Shown one piece after another: positions 24,860 to 35,559 of a stretch of 64,000 bases of DNA. Source of the stretch: Isoetes taiwanensis (taxonomy: Eukaryota; Streptophyta; Lycopodiopsida; Isoetales; Isoetaceae); NCBI GenBank assembly GCA_021234155.1, contig JAJEKV010000002.1:15229428-15293427 (forward strand), in the 5' to 3' direction. The position numbers and the translations under genes were made by a program. Below the pieces are notes generated by a model. That model did not search any database and was not told the origin of the DNA. It was given only the letters and a program-made list of their open reading frames with translations. Numbering within the stretch: the stretch's first letter is position 1; every line of letters starts with the position of its first letter.

Positions 24860-25538
24860 AAGCATCAATTCGTGCTTTCGATTCCATGTTCCTGTATTTT
24901 TTCTCTGTTACATGCATGATGGAATGATAGAAGCATTTCAGCAATGATAGAAGCATAGATCTAGAGCAGCAATGGGTTTTTGACGCATTCTAGCCTGTAA
25001 ATCAAAGCTTTGACAACTAGATACCCAATTACCTTGGGTATAGCCATTCAAGAGAAAATTTCTGCCATAGTCGTTCAGGTTTCTCAGTTCAACAAACTTT
25101 TCTGTTCATAAATCTGCCTAAGGGTGCATTATGTCCTGAAAATTCATGTTTGAGCATAGGTCATGCCCATTTAGGCCCATTCGATGGCGGTGCCAGCCTC
25201 AATAGCACTCGCGTCTCAGCTGCAAGTGCCTCCTCGTGGCCCTATGAGGCATAACTTACCCCAAGTGTGAGTCATATAGCATGTTGTTAAGGAAGCTAAG
25301 CTAAGGTACTATTGCTTAAATTTAATATTGCAAGAGGAGGAAAAGATGGAGCAATTTTTATATCAAGCCACATTGGCACCATTTGATGGTGGTGGTGGAG
25401 GAGGAGAAATTTTTATGTCATGCCATCTTGGCAAGATCCGATTGGATATAGGATGCACACACCACGCCAATATTGCTTTGTTTCATTGGCAACATTTGAC
25501 TAAATATATGACACATATCACATCAACATTGCTTTGTT
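24860..25538. other. Gene-free stretch
   Basis: No gene or clear repeat boundary. A short GGTGGTGGTGGAGGAGGAG run lies at about 25387-25405. Confidence 0.4.
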
Positions 25539-25770
25539 GCGTTTGGTCTAGTGGTAACACACTAGTTCCTTAGCAATGTGGTCTCGAGTTCGAGACCGTC
25601 TAGAATCGCACTCGGTACTGTTGGGGGTCAAATCCCAACAGACGCAATGTAAGGTGGTTGGGGGCAGGGCCCAACCAAGCAATGTAGTGTGGTGTGTGGT
25701 CACATGTCCAGTTGGATGCTGCCTAGTGGCGTGACGTTAAAACTACTATCTATCTATCTACCTAATTACC
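25539..25770 (+). mobile_element. tRNA-derived SINE, plus strand
   Basis: The head begins GCGTTTGGTCTAGTGGTAAC, with an A-box-like TGGTCTAGTGG, and a B-box-like GAGTTCGAGACC about 45 bases on. These are the two internal pol III promoter elements. The body includes an inverted pair GTTGGGGGTC...CCCAACAG and GGTTGGG...CCCAACC. The 3' end is GTGACGTTAAAAC followed by (CTAT)n. The A box resembles tRNA-Gly-like sequences. It does not fold as a functional tRNA (no intact acceptor stem), so this is a SINE, not a tRNA gene. Confidence 0.7.
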
Positions 25771-25908
25771 TTATATGAATACAACTCTAGATGGCTTCGA
25801 ACTATGACTATGATGCTGCCTAGTGGCGTGACGTTAAAACTACTATCTATCTATCTACCTAATTACCTTATATGAATACAACTCTAGATGGCTTCGAACT
25901 ATGACTAT
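25715..25908. repeat. Exact 97-bp tandem duplication at a SINE junction
   Basis: The block 25715-25811 is repeated without a visible mismatch at 25812-25908. Each copy holds the 3' tail of the plus-strand SINE joined to the inverted head region of the minus-strand SINE. The duplication arose after the two SINEs became adjacent. Confidence 0.85.
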
Positions 25909-25931
25909 TGTGTTACCACTAGATCAAATGC
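25812..25931 (-). mobile_element. tRNA-derived SINE, minus strand, tail-to-tail with the first
   Basis: Read on the minus strand from 25931: GCATTTGATCTAGTGGTAAC (A box), then ATAGTTCGAAGCC (B box), then an AT-rich body running into TAGATAGATAG. The head matches the plus-strand SINE head at most positions. It is short and lacks the longer body, so it is either truncated or a different subfamily. Confidence 0.6.
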
Positions 25932-26673
25932 CTAGACAAATTGGCATTTTTAGTGTCCTTTGGAGACAATTGATGTAAAAGATATACATAATAGGAGAAC
26001 CGACTTTTTTAGTCCACGTAGACTAAAGGTATATAAAGAGGAAAAAGAACACCCAATTCGGATTTGTCTCCTTTGTATAGAGAAATGGCATGTGGGATGC
26101 CACTCCCTATTTATCCACAATGGTTCTTTGTTCGGCAGCAGTCCGGAGCAGCCCACGGGATAAACAGGGAATGGCAGACCAAATGTCATTCCCCTACAAT
26201 ATAGAACTTGGGGAGGATTTCTTTTGAAAAGATCACGATCTGTTCTAGATTTTTTTTTTACGAAAACAGAGCTTCCAATTCACAAGCACTTTAGATCAGG
26301 CAAAGCTTCAGATCCTGTAAATAAAAACTACAAAATAGATATTTAGCTTAGCAAGACCTACTATGGCGAAGCTCTGGAAGATGTGGAGAAGCTAAAGGTT
26401 CAGATCCGGCAAAGCTAAAGCTGTGAAAAACGCCTTTGCCGTAGTTGTTCTGCTTCCTTGGGTTCTCGACTGGCTGGGAGGGAAATACGGCAACGACATG
26501 ACCTGTAGGATAACCCTAACATAGCATAATCGGTCTATGACATGTTGTTGAGCGGAATGGTTATGCCTACTTCCATTTTGCGATGTAGGAGGGAGATACG
26601 TGGCGTCATGAAAATGCGCTGAAAAACAACCGACCCAAGTTCTGTCAATATCGCTAGAGGGTGGGTAGGGGTA
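25932..26673. other. Gene-free stretch
   Basis: No supportable gene; the short frames are not linked to any domain. The word ACCTACTATGGCGAAG at about 26357 echoes the CTATGGCGG flank of the foldback family. Confidence 0.4.
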
Positions 26674-26870
26674 GATAACGTCCTCTCCCGAGGAGTTATG
26701 GGCCAGGAAAATGGCGTGGCCACGAATTCGACCGCATCGGCAAGACGGCCGAGGAATTTCGCGGGCCACATGGCCACGAGCCATTTTCCCGCCCATAACT
26801 CCGGGGGGGAGGACGCTATCGGCCTTTAACGCCCTGGCCGAGGCATTTGGCGATCCGCCATAGCTTGGCG
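26674..26870. repeat. Foldback element, GATAAC family, copy C (inverted relative to B)
   Basis: The hairpin 26674-26820 starts GATAACGTCCTC and ends GAGGACGCTATC, with arms holding GAGTTATGGG, AAAATGGC and CATGTGGCC-like blocks. Read on the minus strand the flank from 26870 gives AAGCTATGGCGGAT, AAATGCCTCGGCC and GGCGTTAAAGGCC before the arm. That is the same order as the left flank of copy B, which shows the two are members of one family in opposite orientation. Confidence 0.75.
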
Positions 26871-26973
26871 ACCGCGACCGCATTCCGCAAGAAAAATAAA
26901 CAAAGAACCCTAAGTAAGTGTAAGTCTCTCGCTTTCCGCTTTGAATCTAACAGTGGTGCAAATGACGAGTAAG

Positions 26974-27160
26974 GAGCCGGATTTTAAACAGAGCAGGGCA
27001 GAGGAGAGCAGGATTTAAGCAGAGGAGAGCAAAGCAGAGCCGGATTTAAACAGAGCAGGGCAGAGCAAAGCCGGATTTAAGCAGAGCAGGGCAGAGCAGA
27101 GCAGGGCGACAGAGCATAGCCGGATTTAAGCAGAGCAGAGCAAGGAGCCGGATTTGCTCG
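26974..27160 (+). repeat. Minisatellite of GAGCCGGATTTAA / CAGAGCAGGGCA units
   Basis: Five to six irregular copies of GCCGGATTTAAACAGAGCAG followed by GGCAGAGCA-type spacers. Unit length varies from about 25 to 45 bases. Not coding. Confidence 0.7.
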
Positions 27161-27449
27161 TGAGATAAACAGTGGGGAGCCGATTTGCTCGATCAAGGAA
27201 AAGGAAGCGACCCGCTAAAAAATCAAAGGATTTGCTCAGAGTCATGGGAAAAGGAAGCGCGACCGCTTACGTAAACGCCGGTTCCGCCCATTGGCGATGA
27301 CATTGGAAGCTTTAGAATGGAGCTCACAAACCTTATGGCGACTCGCGCTTCACAGGCTCGAAGTCGAAGAACCTGCGGCGGGGTTGGATACGGCGGAGAG
27401 AGTCGAAAGGGCGGGGTTCAAGCTTATGACGGCGTGGCAGCAGAGAAAA

Positions 27450-27590
27450 TGTTATGGCCATAACATCTTTGTTATGGTCATAACCAATTGGGCCACATAA
27501 TGTTACTGGGCATAACATCTCGAGATCAACGGCTGAGATTAAACCCTACAGCTAAATGCTGAGGCCAAGGACGTTAAGGGTGGATCATTT
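27450..27590. repeat. Partial relative of the foldback family
   Basis: GTTATGGCCATAAC and GTTATGGTCATAAC palindromes are followed by GGGCATAACA, ATCAACGGCTGAGATTAAA, TGAGGCCAAGGACGTTAAGG and GTGGATC. The last block is the left flank of copies B-D; the ATCAACGG(C/T)(C/T)GAGAT block is found inverted to the right of copy D (45592-45620). The hairpin itself is missing here. Confidence 0.5.
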
Positions 27591-28240
27591 TCATTGTTCC
27601 AAAGAAATAGTCATCTATAAACAATTCATCCACAACCATTATTTTGTCTTTACCTTTTTTTTTTAAACATTCCTTTCTGTGTTATCCTTAGGCAAGTTGG
27701 CGTTTTATGCCTTTGGGTTTAGAATAACCTCCACAGATAATATTCTCCACAAACAATATTTTCTTGTTATTTCTATTTTTTGAAGAATATTTTGTTGTTT
27801 AGAGGTTCTCCACGAACATTATTCCTCCACAAACGATATTATGATGATGATGATGTTTTAGAATGAGATTTTGTATTTAAGAAAAGCCGTTGTTATTTTA
27901 AGGTTTAGAGAGGGCATTCCGAGCTTATCGTTGTATTTTTGAATTTTTTAGTCCATTCAAATTTTGAACCCACAACCATGATCTCCTACTATACTTCACC
28001 ATATGAGACCCACAACCATAACTTCCTATCATACTTCACAATGTGAGATTACAAGAAAAAAGTTACATAGGGGCAAATGTATTCATAAAGTTCGGGTAGA
28101 TGCCATTTTAGAGAATTTCAGACTCGGGTTATTTTCTATAATCTAACCCATATGTGCCTGAGGGCAGAGAAGAAAGAAAAAGATGCGATGGAAAAATCAC
28201 GGCAAGGTCACCCTAAAATGTCCTCTACTCCAAACATTAC
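27591..28240. repeat. Gene-free; short direct repeats
   Basis: CTCCACAAACAATATT-like words recur at 27610-27840. A roughly 45-base direct repeat (ACCCACAACCAT plus CCTA-TATACTTCAC) lies at 27967-28049. No gene is seen. Confidence 0.4.
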
Positions 28241-28354
28241 GTTGGTTAATCAGCGCAGGCAGGCCCTTACGCAGGGCTGGAGCATGGCTTGCCTTACTGG
28301 GCTCGCCATGCTTTTACCCTGTGTAAGGGCATGCGTGCGCTGGTTATCCCTAAC
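28241..28354. repeat. Foldback of about 114 bp
   Basis: Left arm GGTTAATCAGCGCAGGCAGG then CCCTTACGCAGGG pairs with the right arm CCCTGTGTAAGGG, GCGTGCGCTGGTTA. GCATGGC/GCCATGC closes the stem near the centre. Both ends carry GTT...AAC. Unrelated in sequence to the GATAAC family. Confidence 0.65.
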
Positions 28355-28475
28355 TTTTGGGGCAATCCATAACTTTGTTTGAGATGTTTGGTTAGGAAGG
28401 TGGCAAGAACTATATTTTTGTGTTATTTTAAAGCTACTATTTTGATTTCATTTAAAATGTCAGTTGTTATGTGGA

Positions 28476-28608
28476 GCAACAACAATGAGCAGATTCCTAC
28501 TCTGGAATGGGAACTCGCCACCAGCAGCAGCTAGGCGCCGGGTAGGCGCGACTGGCTAGTGAAGGTGGACATCTCCCATTCCAGAGCAGGAATCTGCGAA
28601 TTGTTGCT
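28476..28608. ncRNA. Hairpin of about 133 nt, possible small-RNA precursor or foldback
   Basis: The left arm (28476-28522) and right arm (28563-28608) are about 46 bases each and pair with few mismatches. Matching blocks are CAGATTCCT, CTCTGGAATGGGA and CCACC, with a loop of about 40 bases. Size and near-perfect pairing fit a plant microRNA precursor, and the right arm contains CTCCCATTCC, the 3' end of many miR482/2118 members, though the rest of that miRNA does not match. A small foldback transposon is at least as likely. Confidence 0.35.
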
Positions 28609-28998
28609 GTTTCAGGTTTGTCAAGAATGATGTACCCATTTGCCATTCATGGTTAGTATGGTCGCCACATGGCGAGCTCTCATTGGACACTAAACACGAA
28701 GGAAGACTAACTTACCTTGATGTAGAGATAGAGTACAAAGCAAGGGATGAGGAAGATCTCCTGGGTCTAAAAAAGGGCAGACAGCTGGAGTCAGAGGTGC
28801 ACGAGTGGGAAATTGCAAGGGTGAGACCTTTGAATTGTATAGGCATATCTACTTCATTTCATTTAATTCATTTAATGGAAACCATCCTATCTAGACCACC
28901 AAAGAAAACCAAGAGATTCCTCCAGTCCATTGCCAGCTGCATAGCTCTTTTCTTTTGGCCCTCCCTTTTTAGGTGCCACCATAGCCAAAACCTCCACT

Positions 28999-29004
28999 TA
29001 TAAA
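28999..29004 (+). promoter_or_regulatory. Candidate TATA box of the XTH gene
   Basis: TATAAA lies about 250 bases before the XTH start codon in an otherwise pyrimidine-rich leader, leaving a plausible 5' UTR of about 220 bases. No other TATA-like word is nearer in good context. Confidence 0.4.
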
Positions 29005-29252
29005 CCCCCATATCCCTGTTTTCAAACCACCCACTTGCCTTACATTCTTCATCGCCCATGTATTTTCTTCTTTCAATCTCCGCTCACGATCTTCAGGTGC
29101 TTCTTCTCATCCCCTGCTTCAAATTTCTTAGCAACATTTAATGATCCTTTGCTTAGATCCCGTGTTTCGAGTTTCTGCTACGTACTTGTCTGTTTCTTGA
29201 AATATTTTCATCAATAAGAACATCTTTCAAGATTTGGCGAATCCATTCAGCC

Positions 29253-30521
29253 ATGGAACATCTCTTTCTGATCCGTCTTGTCTTGCTTGCCCATCTTTTG
29301 TTTCCTTCCTTTTACTCTGTTTCCGAAGCTGCTAAGAAAAGTTTTGATCAGGATTTTGCCATTACCTGGTCCCCCGATCATGTTACCTCCCTCAACAATG
29401 GCCAAATTGTTCAACTTAGACTGGATAATTCCTCTGGTAAAACTGATGATTTGTTCCTATCTGATCGATTGTGAAGTGGGTTGTCTTGGATTGGGTAATA
29501 TTTTATTTGATCTGATGATTTGCAGGCTCTGGGTTCGCATCAAAAAGTAAATACATGTTCGGTAGCATCAGCACCGAAATCAAGCTTGTGCCTGGGGATT
29601 CTGCAGGCACTGTAACTGCCTACTACGTAATAACTTGGAACTCTTAAATTCTGGCGCCCTGATTTTCTTTTTTCTTTTTACCTCTTCTGATATAAAATTC
29701 TCATACTCATGTGTTGATGATATGCGCGGCAGTTATCTTCGGATGGACCAAATCACGACGAGCTAGATTTTGAATTTCTTGGGAATGTTTCAGGCGATCC
29801 ATACATTCTGCAGACAAATATTTACACTAACGGTGCTGGAGGGCGAGAACAGAGAATATATCTGTGGTTTGATCCAACTGCAGATTTTCATTCCTACTCT
29901 GTTCTGTGGAACCAATATCAGATTATGTAAGCTACACATAGTCTGATATATGATGACCAAGCACTCATCTCTTTATGCTACACATAGTCTGACATATGAT
30001 CTATGCTTGCTATAGAAGAAATCTCTCATATTTTACTGCTCATGTCAGAAAAATAGCATAAAAAAAGCATACCAGATAACCGAGGATATAGAAGCTTTTG
30101 CAGATTAAGTCTGATATTTTGTATGCATTTTTGCAGCTTTCTGGTAGATGGAATTCCAATAAGAGTGTTTACAAACAAGGAAGGAAAAGGAGTTGAATAT
30201 CCTTCAAGCAAGCCAATGGGACTTTATTCAAGCATATGGAATGGAGATCAGTGGGCAACCAGAGGGGGATTGGTAAAGATTAATTGGAGCTATGCACCAT
30301 TTATAGCATCATACAGAAATTTTGAGGCAGATGCATGTGAAGGGACCAATTCAGGCTGCATATCTGCAGCATCCAGCTCCTGGTGGAATGAAGATCAGTA
30401 CAAAAGCTTAAGCCAGGATCAATCCAACAAGCTGAATTGGGTGCAGAAGAACTACTTGGTTTATGATTACTGCACTGACAGATCTAGATATCCAACATTG
30501 CCTCCAGAATGTGATCAGTGA
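29253..30521 (+). CDS. Xyloglucan endotransglucosylase/hydrolase (GH16), four exons, complete
   Basis: XTHs cut and rejoin xyloglucan in the cell wall. Exons are 29253-29436, 29526-29626, 29733-29926 and 30137-30521, with GT-AG borders and phases that join cleanly into 287 residues. Residues 1 to about 25 form a signal peptide. The catalytic motif [11 protein letters not shown] spans residues 103-113, with E105 as expected nucleophile and E109 as acid/base; it is followed at once by an NVS N-glycosylation site, as in most XTHs. The C-terminal XET_C part has the paired cysteines (ACEGTNSGC and YCTDRSRYP...EC). Length and intron pattern fit the family. L at the fourth motif position, instead of the commoner I, is a tolerated variant. 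The gene looks intact. Confidence 0.95.
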
Positions 30522-32663
30522 GCTAAGCAGGCTCAAGAATTGTATATTCTGGCATTTTTTTTTTCTTTGTTTAATCGCTAACAAGTGCTCACTATACCGT
30601 AGCTCTGTCAATGATCTTGTCTGTCCTTCAGACATGGATCTTGGGATGCTTTTGAACTTGCAAGTTCAACATATAATGTGAATATTAAGCCAATATCATA
30701 TTAAACCTTGAACGTACATTAAAGAGTAGCCTGCCATAAATCTAAAGTGTGGAGGAATTTACATCATTGCAGGTACATGCCTTACTCTGCAAGTCATGTC
30801 AACACCTTGAACATTGACATCTGCTTTGTTTTTAGACAATGAAAAACCCACAATTTCATCATTGGCTCTTCAGAATTCCAGTTATGGAGTTCATTTGATT
30901 CTCAAGTCTAAGTTTCAATTGCAAGTCTTATTCACTATGATTGGCCAAGGGAAAGATGTTCAAACCTAGAGAGATTTGACATGTTAAGGTGACACGATCG
31001 CCAAGGGTCGAATAGGCTAAGCTTTAATTTAGGGTTTAGTTATGGACAGTTTTCTAGTAATGCATCCCTATATAATACAAGACGTTTAGCACATGCCGAC
31101 GCCACCACGGGGGGTTTGTGTGAAGTAGGGACGGTGTGAAAGAAACTTGATGACTAGCTCTTCTGATACTCAAAGTCCCCTAAGGCTACTCAATATTCTT
31201 TAAAGATTGCTTTAGATTTCTCAAAATTTTCTAGGGCTTCCTTGAGATTCCATGAATTAGATTCCCCAAGATACTACAAAGATTCCTCGAGATTCCCCTC
31301 AAGATCCTACAAACAATCCATTAGATTTTCCTAAGATTCCCTAAGATTTCATGAAGATTCCCTTAGACTCCTCAAGATGCCACGAGTTTCGCTAAGATTT
31401 CATGAAGATTCCATTAGATTCTCTTTGATTCCATGCAAAATACCTGAGTTTTCCCTGTGGCATTCCAGTATGATATACGATAAGAATACATACTTTATAC
31501 TAACACCTCACTATACATCTCAACATAATCGACATGTACATGAGTAAAACGTAGTTTCCTCGTGTAAACAAATGCTAAAGGGGTTGACCAAATTGTGTTC
31601 CTCGTGTATAATACTACAAGAGAATGCCTATTTTGCGTCAAAAAATCTTATGGGTTTTTTCTAGTGAGCATCATACGACTTTTCTGACGAAACCCCTAAC
31701 GCAAAAACTACGAAAAATTGAACGAAAAGCTGACCAACAGTATTTATAGAGCACGTGTTGTATTTCTTGTTAGTTTGCACTTCCAACCTATAGTCTTTGC
31801 ATGCACACAGTGCATGCAATGCATGCACTTTGCAATGCATGCACACAGTGAATGCATACCATGCAATGCATGCATGTTGAGTCCCTTTAATACTTAACAC
31901 CATGCAAGGCACATTGCTTACTTTCTTTTGTGGCCATATAAGTATTTTCACATAAAAGACATACAACATTCATCTTCACGGTAAATTTGCAGATTAGCTT
32001 TGTTTGTATAAGAGCTAGAACCATACAGATATATCTTATTGTGCTTGAGTAGCAAGCTGTGATACTGTGTTCATGTAGGCAGCAAGGTCCAGTACTATGT
32101 TCATGAGAATCTCGTTGCTTTTTCTTGTATTTTAGTCCTTCAATGAAAAACAGAAGGATATACCTCTCAAAACATAATTTGCAAGCCCCTTTGTCATGTG
32201 CATCCACCAGGAGAAAGCTTTGAAGTAAGTTTTGCCAAGTTGTATGATTGCATAGTTGTTATTTGCATGTTGAGCAAGGGTTATTCCACAGGAGATCAAA
32301 GTTACAAGTTGTAATAAGCTACCTTGCTGCCAATGGACAAACTTAACTTATAAGATGTTTTGAAATGCAATTCCAATTTGTATCCTGAATACATAATAAT
32401 ACTATTATGTATAAATATTGGCATATATTTTATTACACATTTGTTTGTCAATTTATAACGTAAGCGTAAGATTCATGATTGTTATTGCTTTCCTTTATTT
32501 GTTCGTTTTATTACTTGCTACAAGGTTGCCTTCGACTCTAAACATATTTCAATGGCCTGGGAGGCCATGGTATATTTCTAAGATATTTGAGGCTGCAAGG
32601 CAACCTACTAAAGAAGAAGGTGTGCTTGACTAAGGATATTTACACTCCATTGTATTCTACAGC
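30522..32663. other. Gene-free stretch with degenerate repeats
   Basis: No supportable gene. At about 31170-31440 there is a long run of degenerate AAGATTCC / TTAGATTCC words. At 31800-31878 a cluster of CATGCA words occurs (listed separately). An open frame at 32418-32633 has no recognisable domain. Confidence 0.45.
31797..31878. promoter_or_regulatory. Cluster of CATGCA (RY-type) motifs
   Basis: Within about 80 bases CATGCA or its overlapping palindromic form TGCATGCA occurs at least six times, and a G-box-type CACGTG lies about 50 bases before (31752-31757). RY elements plus G-box/ABRE are bound by B3 and bZIP factors in seed promoters. No gene with a clear start is adjacent, so function is only a possibility; a simple-sequence expansion is the alternative. 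Confidence 0.3.
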
Positions 32664-32831
32664 GTACAGTATCCCATGTTCTTTACTGTATTAATATTAT
32701 TTCATACCCCATGACCCATTTTCCATGTAGTTCCATTGCAACATTTTCTAAGTATGGAGCTCGTGTTATATAAAACCATCCTTGGGCCCCAAAAGGGCCA
32801 AAATTTTTTTTGGACCCATGCACACCCCTAG
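32664..32831 (+). repeat. Dispersed repeat with GGCCCC palindrome, copy 1
   Basis: About 168 bases, from GTACAGTATCCCATGTTCTT to GGACCCATGCACACCCCTA, match the inverse strand of 46124-46295 over nearly the whole length. The central blocks are CCATTTTCCATGTAGTTCCA, ACATTTTCTAAGTATGGA and GGGCCCC. No coding content; element class unknown. Confidence 0.65.
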
Positions 32832-34185
32832 GCTATCTTTGTCTTTTTAATTTTCGTACACATTTCATATAACATTTATATTTATTCCGTACAGATTATG
32901 TGCCTTATTAATAATAATATATTAATCACATCGAACCATTGAAAGAGGCATCAAGTATATTAAGAACATTAGCTTGGTAACGTAAGAGTCAGTTATAACG
33001 CAACATCTATCTTGAAAGATGTTTCAAAGTTGTAACAAATTTAAATTGTAATGCATTTTAGAGCAACTGTAATGCATTTCAAATTTCTACTTTGAAACGC
33101 GTTTCGGTGTTGAAACGGTATTTAGTTATAACACATTTCAAGCACATTTGTAACGCATTGCAAATGCTAAACTTTGTAACGCATTTCAAGAAATGAATTT
33201 TGTTCTTTGTTGCACGCTACAACTACATTTGCGTTTCAAAGTTTTAAAGGGTTACTATTAGAGCGTTTCAAACCCCCCTAAATTCTATTAGTATTTCCTA
33301 AGGTGCACATTGGACCAAGAGGACCATTGCTTTGACACATGCTCAAAATTTCTTACATCTATATTCATGCAATTCAGAGCATATATATATTCACAACCTC
33401 ACTGTAACAAAGAAACAGCATATTGCATTCGTTACCCAACATAAGCAAGCCAGAATGGAAGAACCTTTCTGTGCTACTCTGCTTGGCCTGATTCGGACCT
33501 GCTCCAAGCATATTTATGACCTTGACCATCTCATGGTACCTCCTGAAGTGCTCTAAAAGCTTCCAGCAAGAAGCCTACGCACAGTCAAACAAATAAATCT
33601 ATCCTTCAACCTAATTTCGACCTGGACCAAGCATCCTCTGTCATGCCTTAACCCCGCTCCATTGAGTCATCGCTCTACTGCACCAGTCTGCATCCGGAAC
33701 CGCTTTCTCAACTCCACGAAAATCAATAGCAAAAACAAATTCAAAATACAAAAGCAACCAATTCAAAATACACCAACAACAAATTCGAAGTTCCAGAGGA
33801 TCGCTTATCAATTCTACACCCGAATCTGCTCCCGAATTCTACACCCGAATCTGTTGTTCTCCATCCTGCAGGCTGTCGTCCTCTGCAACAGAGGATCCGC
33901 TCGACACTCCTGGCATGCAAAAAGATAACATAATCATCGTGTCTTTGCCCATGCAGTGTTACCAGAAATTGCCTTGTCCATTTCTAATTCCATACCATTG
34001 CAAGAATAACCACAAATAATAGCCCTAATTAGAAACATGACCTTCAGCTACTCAAACTGGCAAAAATCAATACATGCCAAAAATCATGGTCCTAACATGC
34101 AAGAAATACCCTCCCGCAACACGAAACGAATTGTGCAAACTTATAGAGGCTCTCCTCACCATGCCTTTTTAGCGAACAAAATCTT
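32832..34185. repeat. Gene-free; GTAACGCATTTCAAA-type repeats
   Basis: Between about 32990 and 33250 the words GTAACGCATTTCAA, TTTGAAACGCGTTTC and variants recur at least six times on both strands. The rest shows no supportable gene. Confidence 0.45.
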
Positions 34186-34878
34186 ATGGCAGTGGATGTG
34201 GGCTCCGGAGGATCTAGAGTTTTGAAGCTATTACGGCTTGGAATCGTGTGCGATGCCAAAGGTTTGCACCTTCAAGAACTCCGTATTCACAAAAGGCGGC
34301 TCTGCAATACAGACATCCTGGTATGTCTTCAACATCCACCCAATTTCACTCTTGGCAAGCGTCACACAGCTCACAACCTAATTTCTTCTCTAGAAAAACT
34401 CAATGCCCTTGGAGCTGAATTGCATACTACAGATCGTGGAGGTGATATAACATTCCATGGCCCTGGTCAGGCAGTTCTTTGTCCCATTATAGGGCTGAGA
34501 GATTTGCATATTGGGGCTAGAAAATATGTTGAAGGATTGGAAGATACCATGATTAGGGTTGCAGCAATGCATGGAATTAATCCACAAGGTAGAATCCCAG
34601 GACAGTCTGGTCTTTGAATTAGTAATCGCAAAATTGGCGCAGTTGGGGTGAGGATTTCAAATGGTGGCATCACTTCACATGGTTTGGCGTTCAATGCAAA
34701 TTCCAACACTTGGAGTTTTTCTCACATATTGTGGCATGTGGGATTCGTGACTTCTTTTGCAAAGGAACTTAATGGCATTTCCTTGGATTATGAAATGGTT
34801 TTAGATCAACTGATTCAAAGCTTTGCAGAAGTCTTTGGGTATGATGTAGAATCTCTAGATTTGGTATATGATCTTTAG
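34186..34878 (+). pseudogene. Lipoyl(octanoyl) transferase (LIP2/LipB-like) pseudogene, intronless
   Basis: LIP2 moves octanoyl groups from acyl carrier protein to lipoyl domains in mitochondria. The frame from 34186 has the family blocks LQHPPNFTLGKR, RGGDITFHGPGQ and, further on, RKIGAVGVRIS and TSHGLAFN. A TGA at 34615-34617 replaces the tryptophan codon expected before the RKIGA block, and the frame continues to 34878 after it. The catalytic lysine region is kept, but the catalytic cysteine of the HIVPCGI-type motif is absent: the sequence there reads HILWHVGF. Nonsense codon plus lost cysteine indicate a dead copy. No intron is seen, so a processed retrocopy is possible. Confidence 0.85.
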
Positions 34879-35559
34879 CTTCTTCTTTTTTCTGAATTAT
34901 CTACCTAGATATAAGCAATGCAGTCAAATTTGCTTGGAAATGCAGGTTTGGTTTCGAACTTCATTGATGCAATATATAGTAATGCATATTAGTAATGTGA
35001 AGCCTGTTCTAGGTTGAAATGGGATCTTTTGGTTTAGGGTTGTATCTTACGCCATTCCTAAGCCCACTGCATGGCAATCCTACGTGGTTTAGTGTAATCT
35101 TGATGATGCCGTCTCTTGCTAATAGGAAGTCTAAACTGTTAATATAGCCTGAATTAGCCTGTGTATAAAAGCATCTTTGATAACACGATGCCATACCAAA
35201 TAGTGATAGAACATTCATATAATATATATATAAAAAAACGAGTCAAAACTAAATGCTGCCCCCTTGACCCGTGACTTTAAGATGCATTCATGTCCTACAA
35301 TGTCCATTTGAATTGATTTAAGTATATCAAGATATCTCACACAGAATGCAGGTCCCAACAATAATCTCCTTTCGAAGCTCTTCCTCTCTGATTTTTTTTT
35401 TTTTTTGCACGTAGTACTCTTATGCTCCATTTTTTTCAATCCCCATTCACTACGTGCATGTGCAAGCCTGTTGGCTTTAACAGGGGGGAAGGCTAATCCA
35501 TTGTCAACAACCCCTGGTGTACCGGTTGTTACGTCCATAGCAACACCAGGTAGCGAAGT
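34879..35559. other. Gene-free stretch
   Basis: A T-run lies at about 35392-35406. No supportable gene or repeat boundary. Confidence 0.4.

Noticed and set aside
25539-25612. Possible tRNA gene
   Set aside because: A and B boxes are present but no acceptor stem or anticodon arm pairs; it is the head of a SINE.
26392-26883. 163-residue minus-strand open frame
   Set aside because: It runs through foldback copy C and is open because of the palindrome's composition; a similar frame crosses copy B at 9822-10034. No domain.
32418-32633. 71-residue frame, considered as a last exon
   Set aside because: No family recognised, no upstream exon with matching phase, followed by a dispersed repeat.
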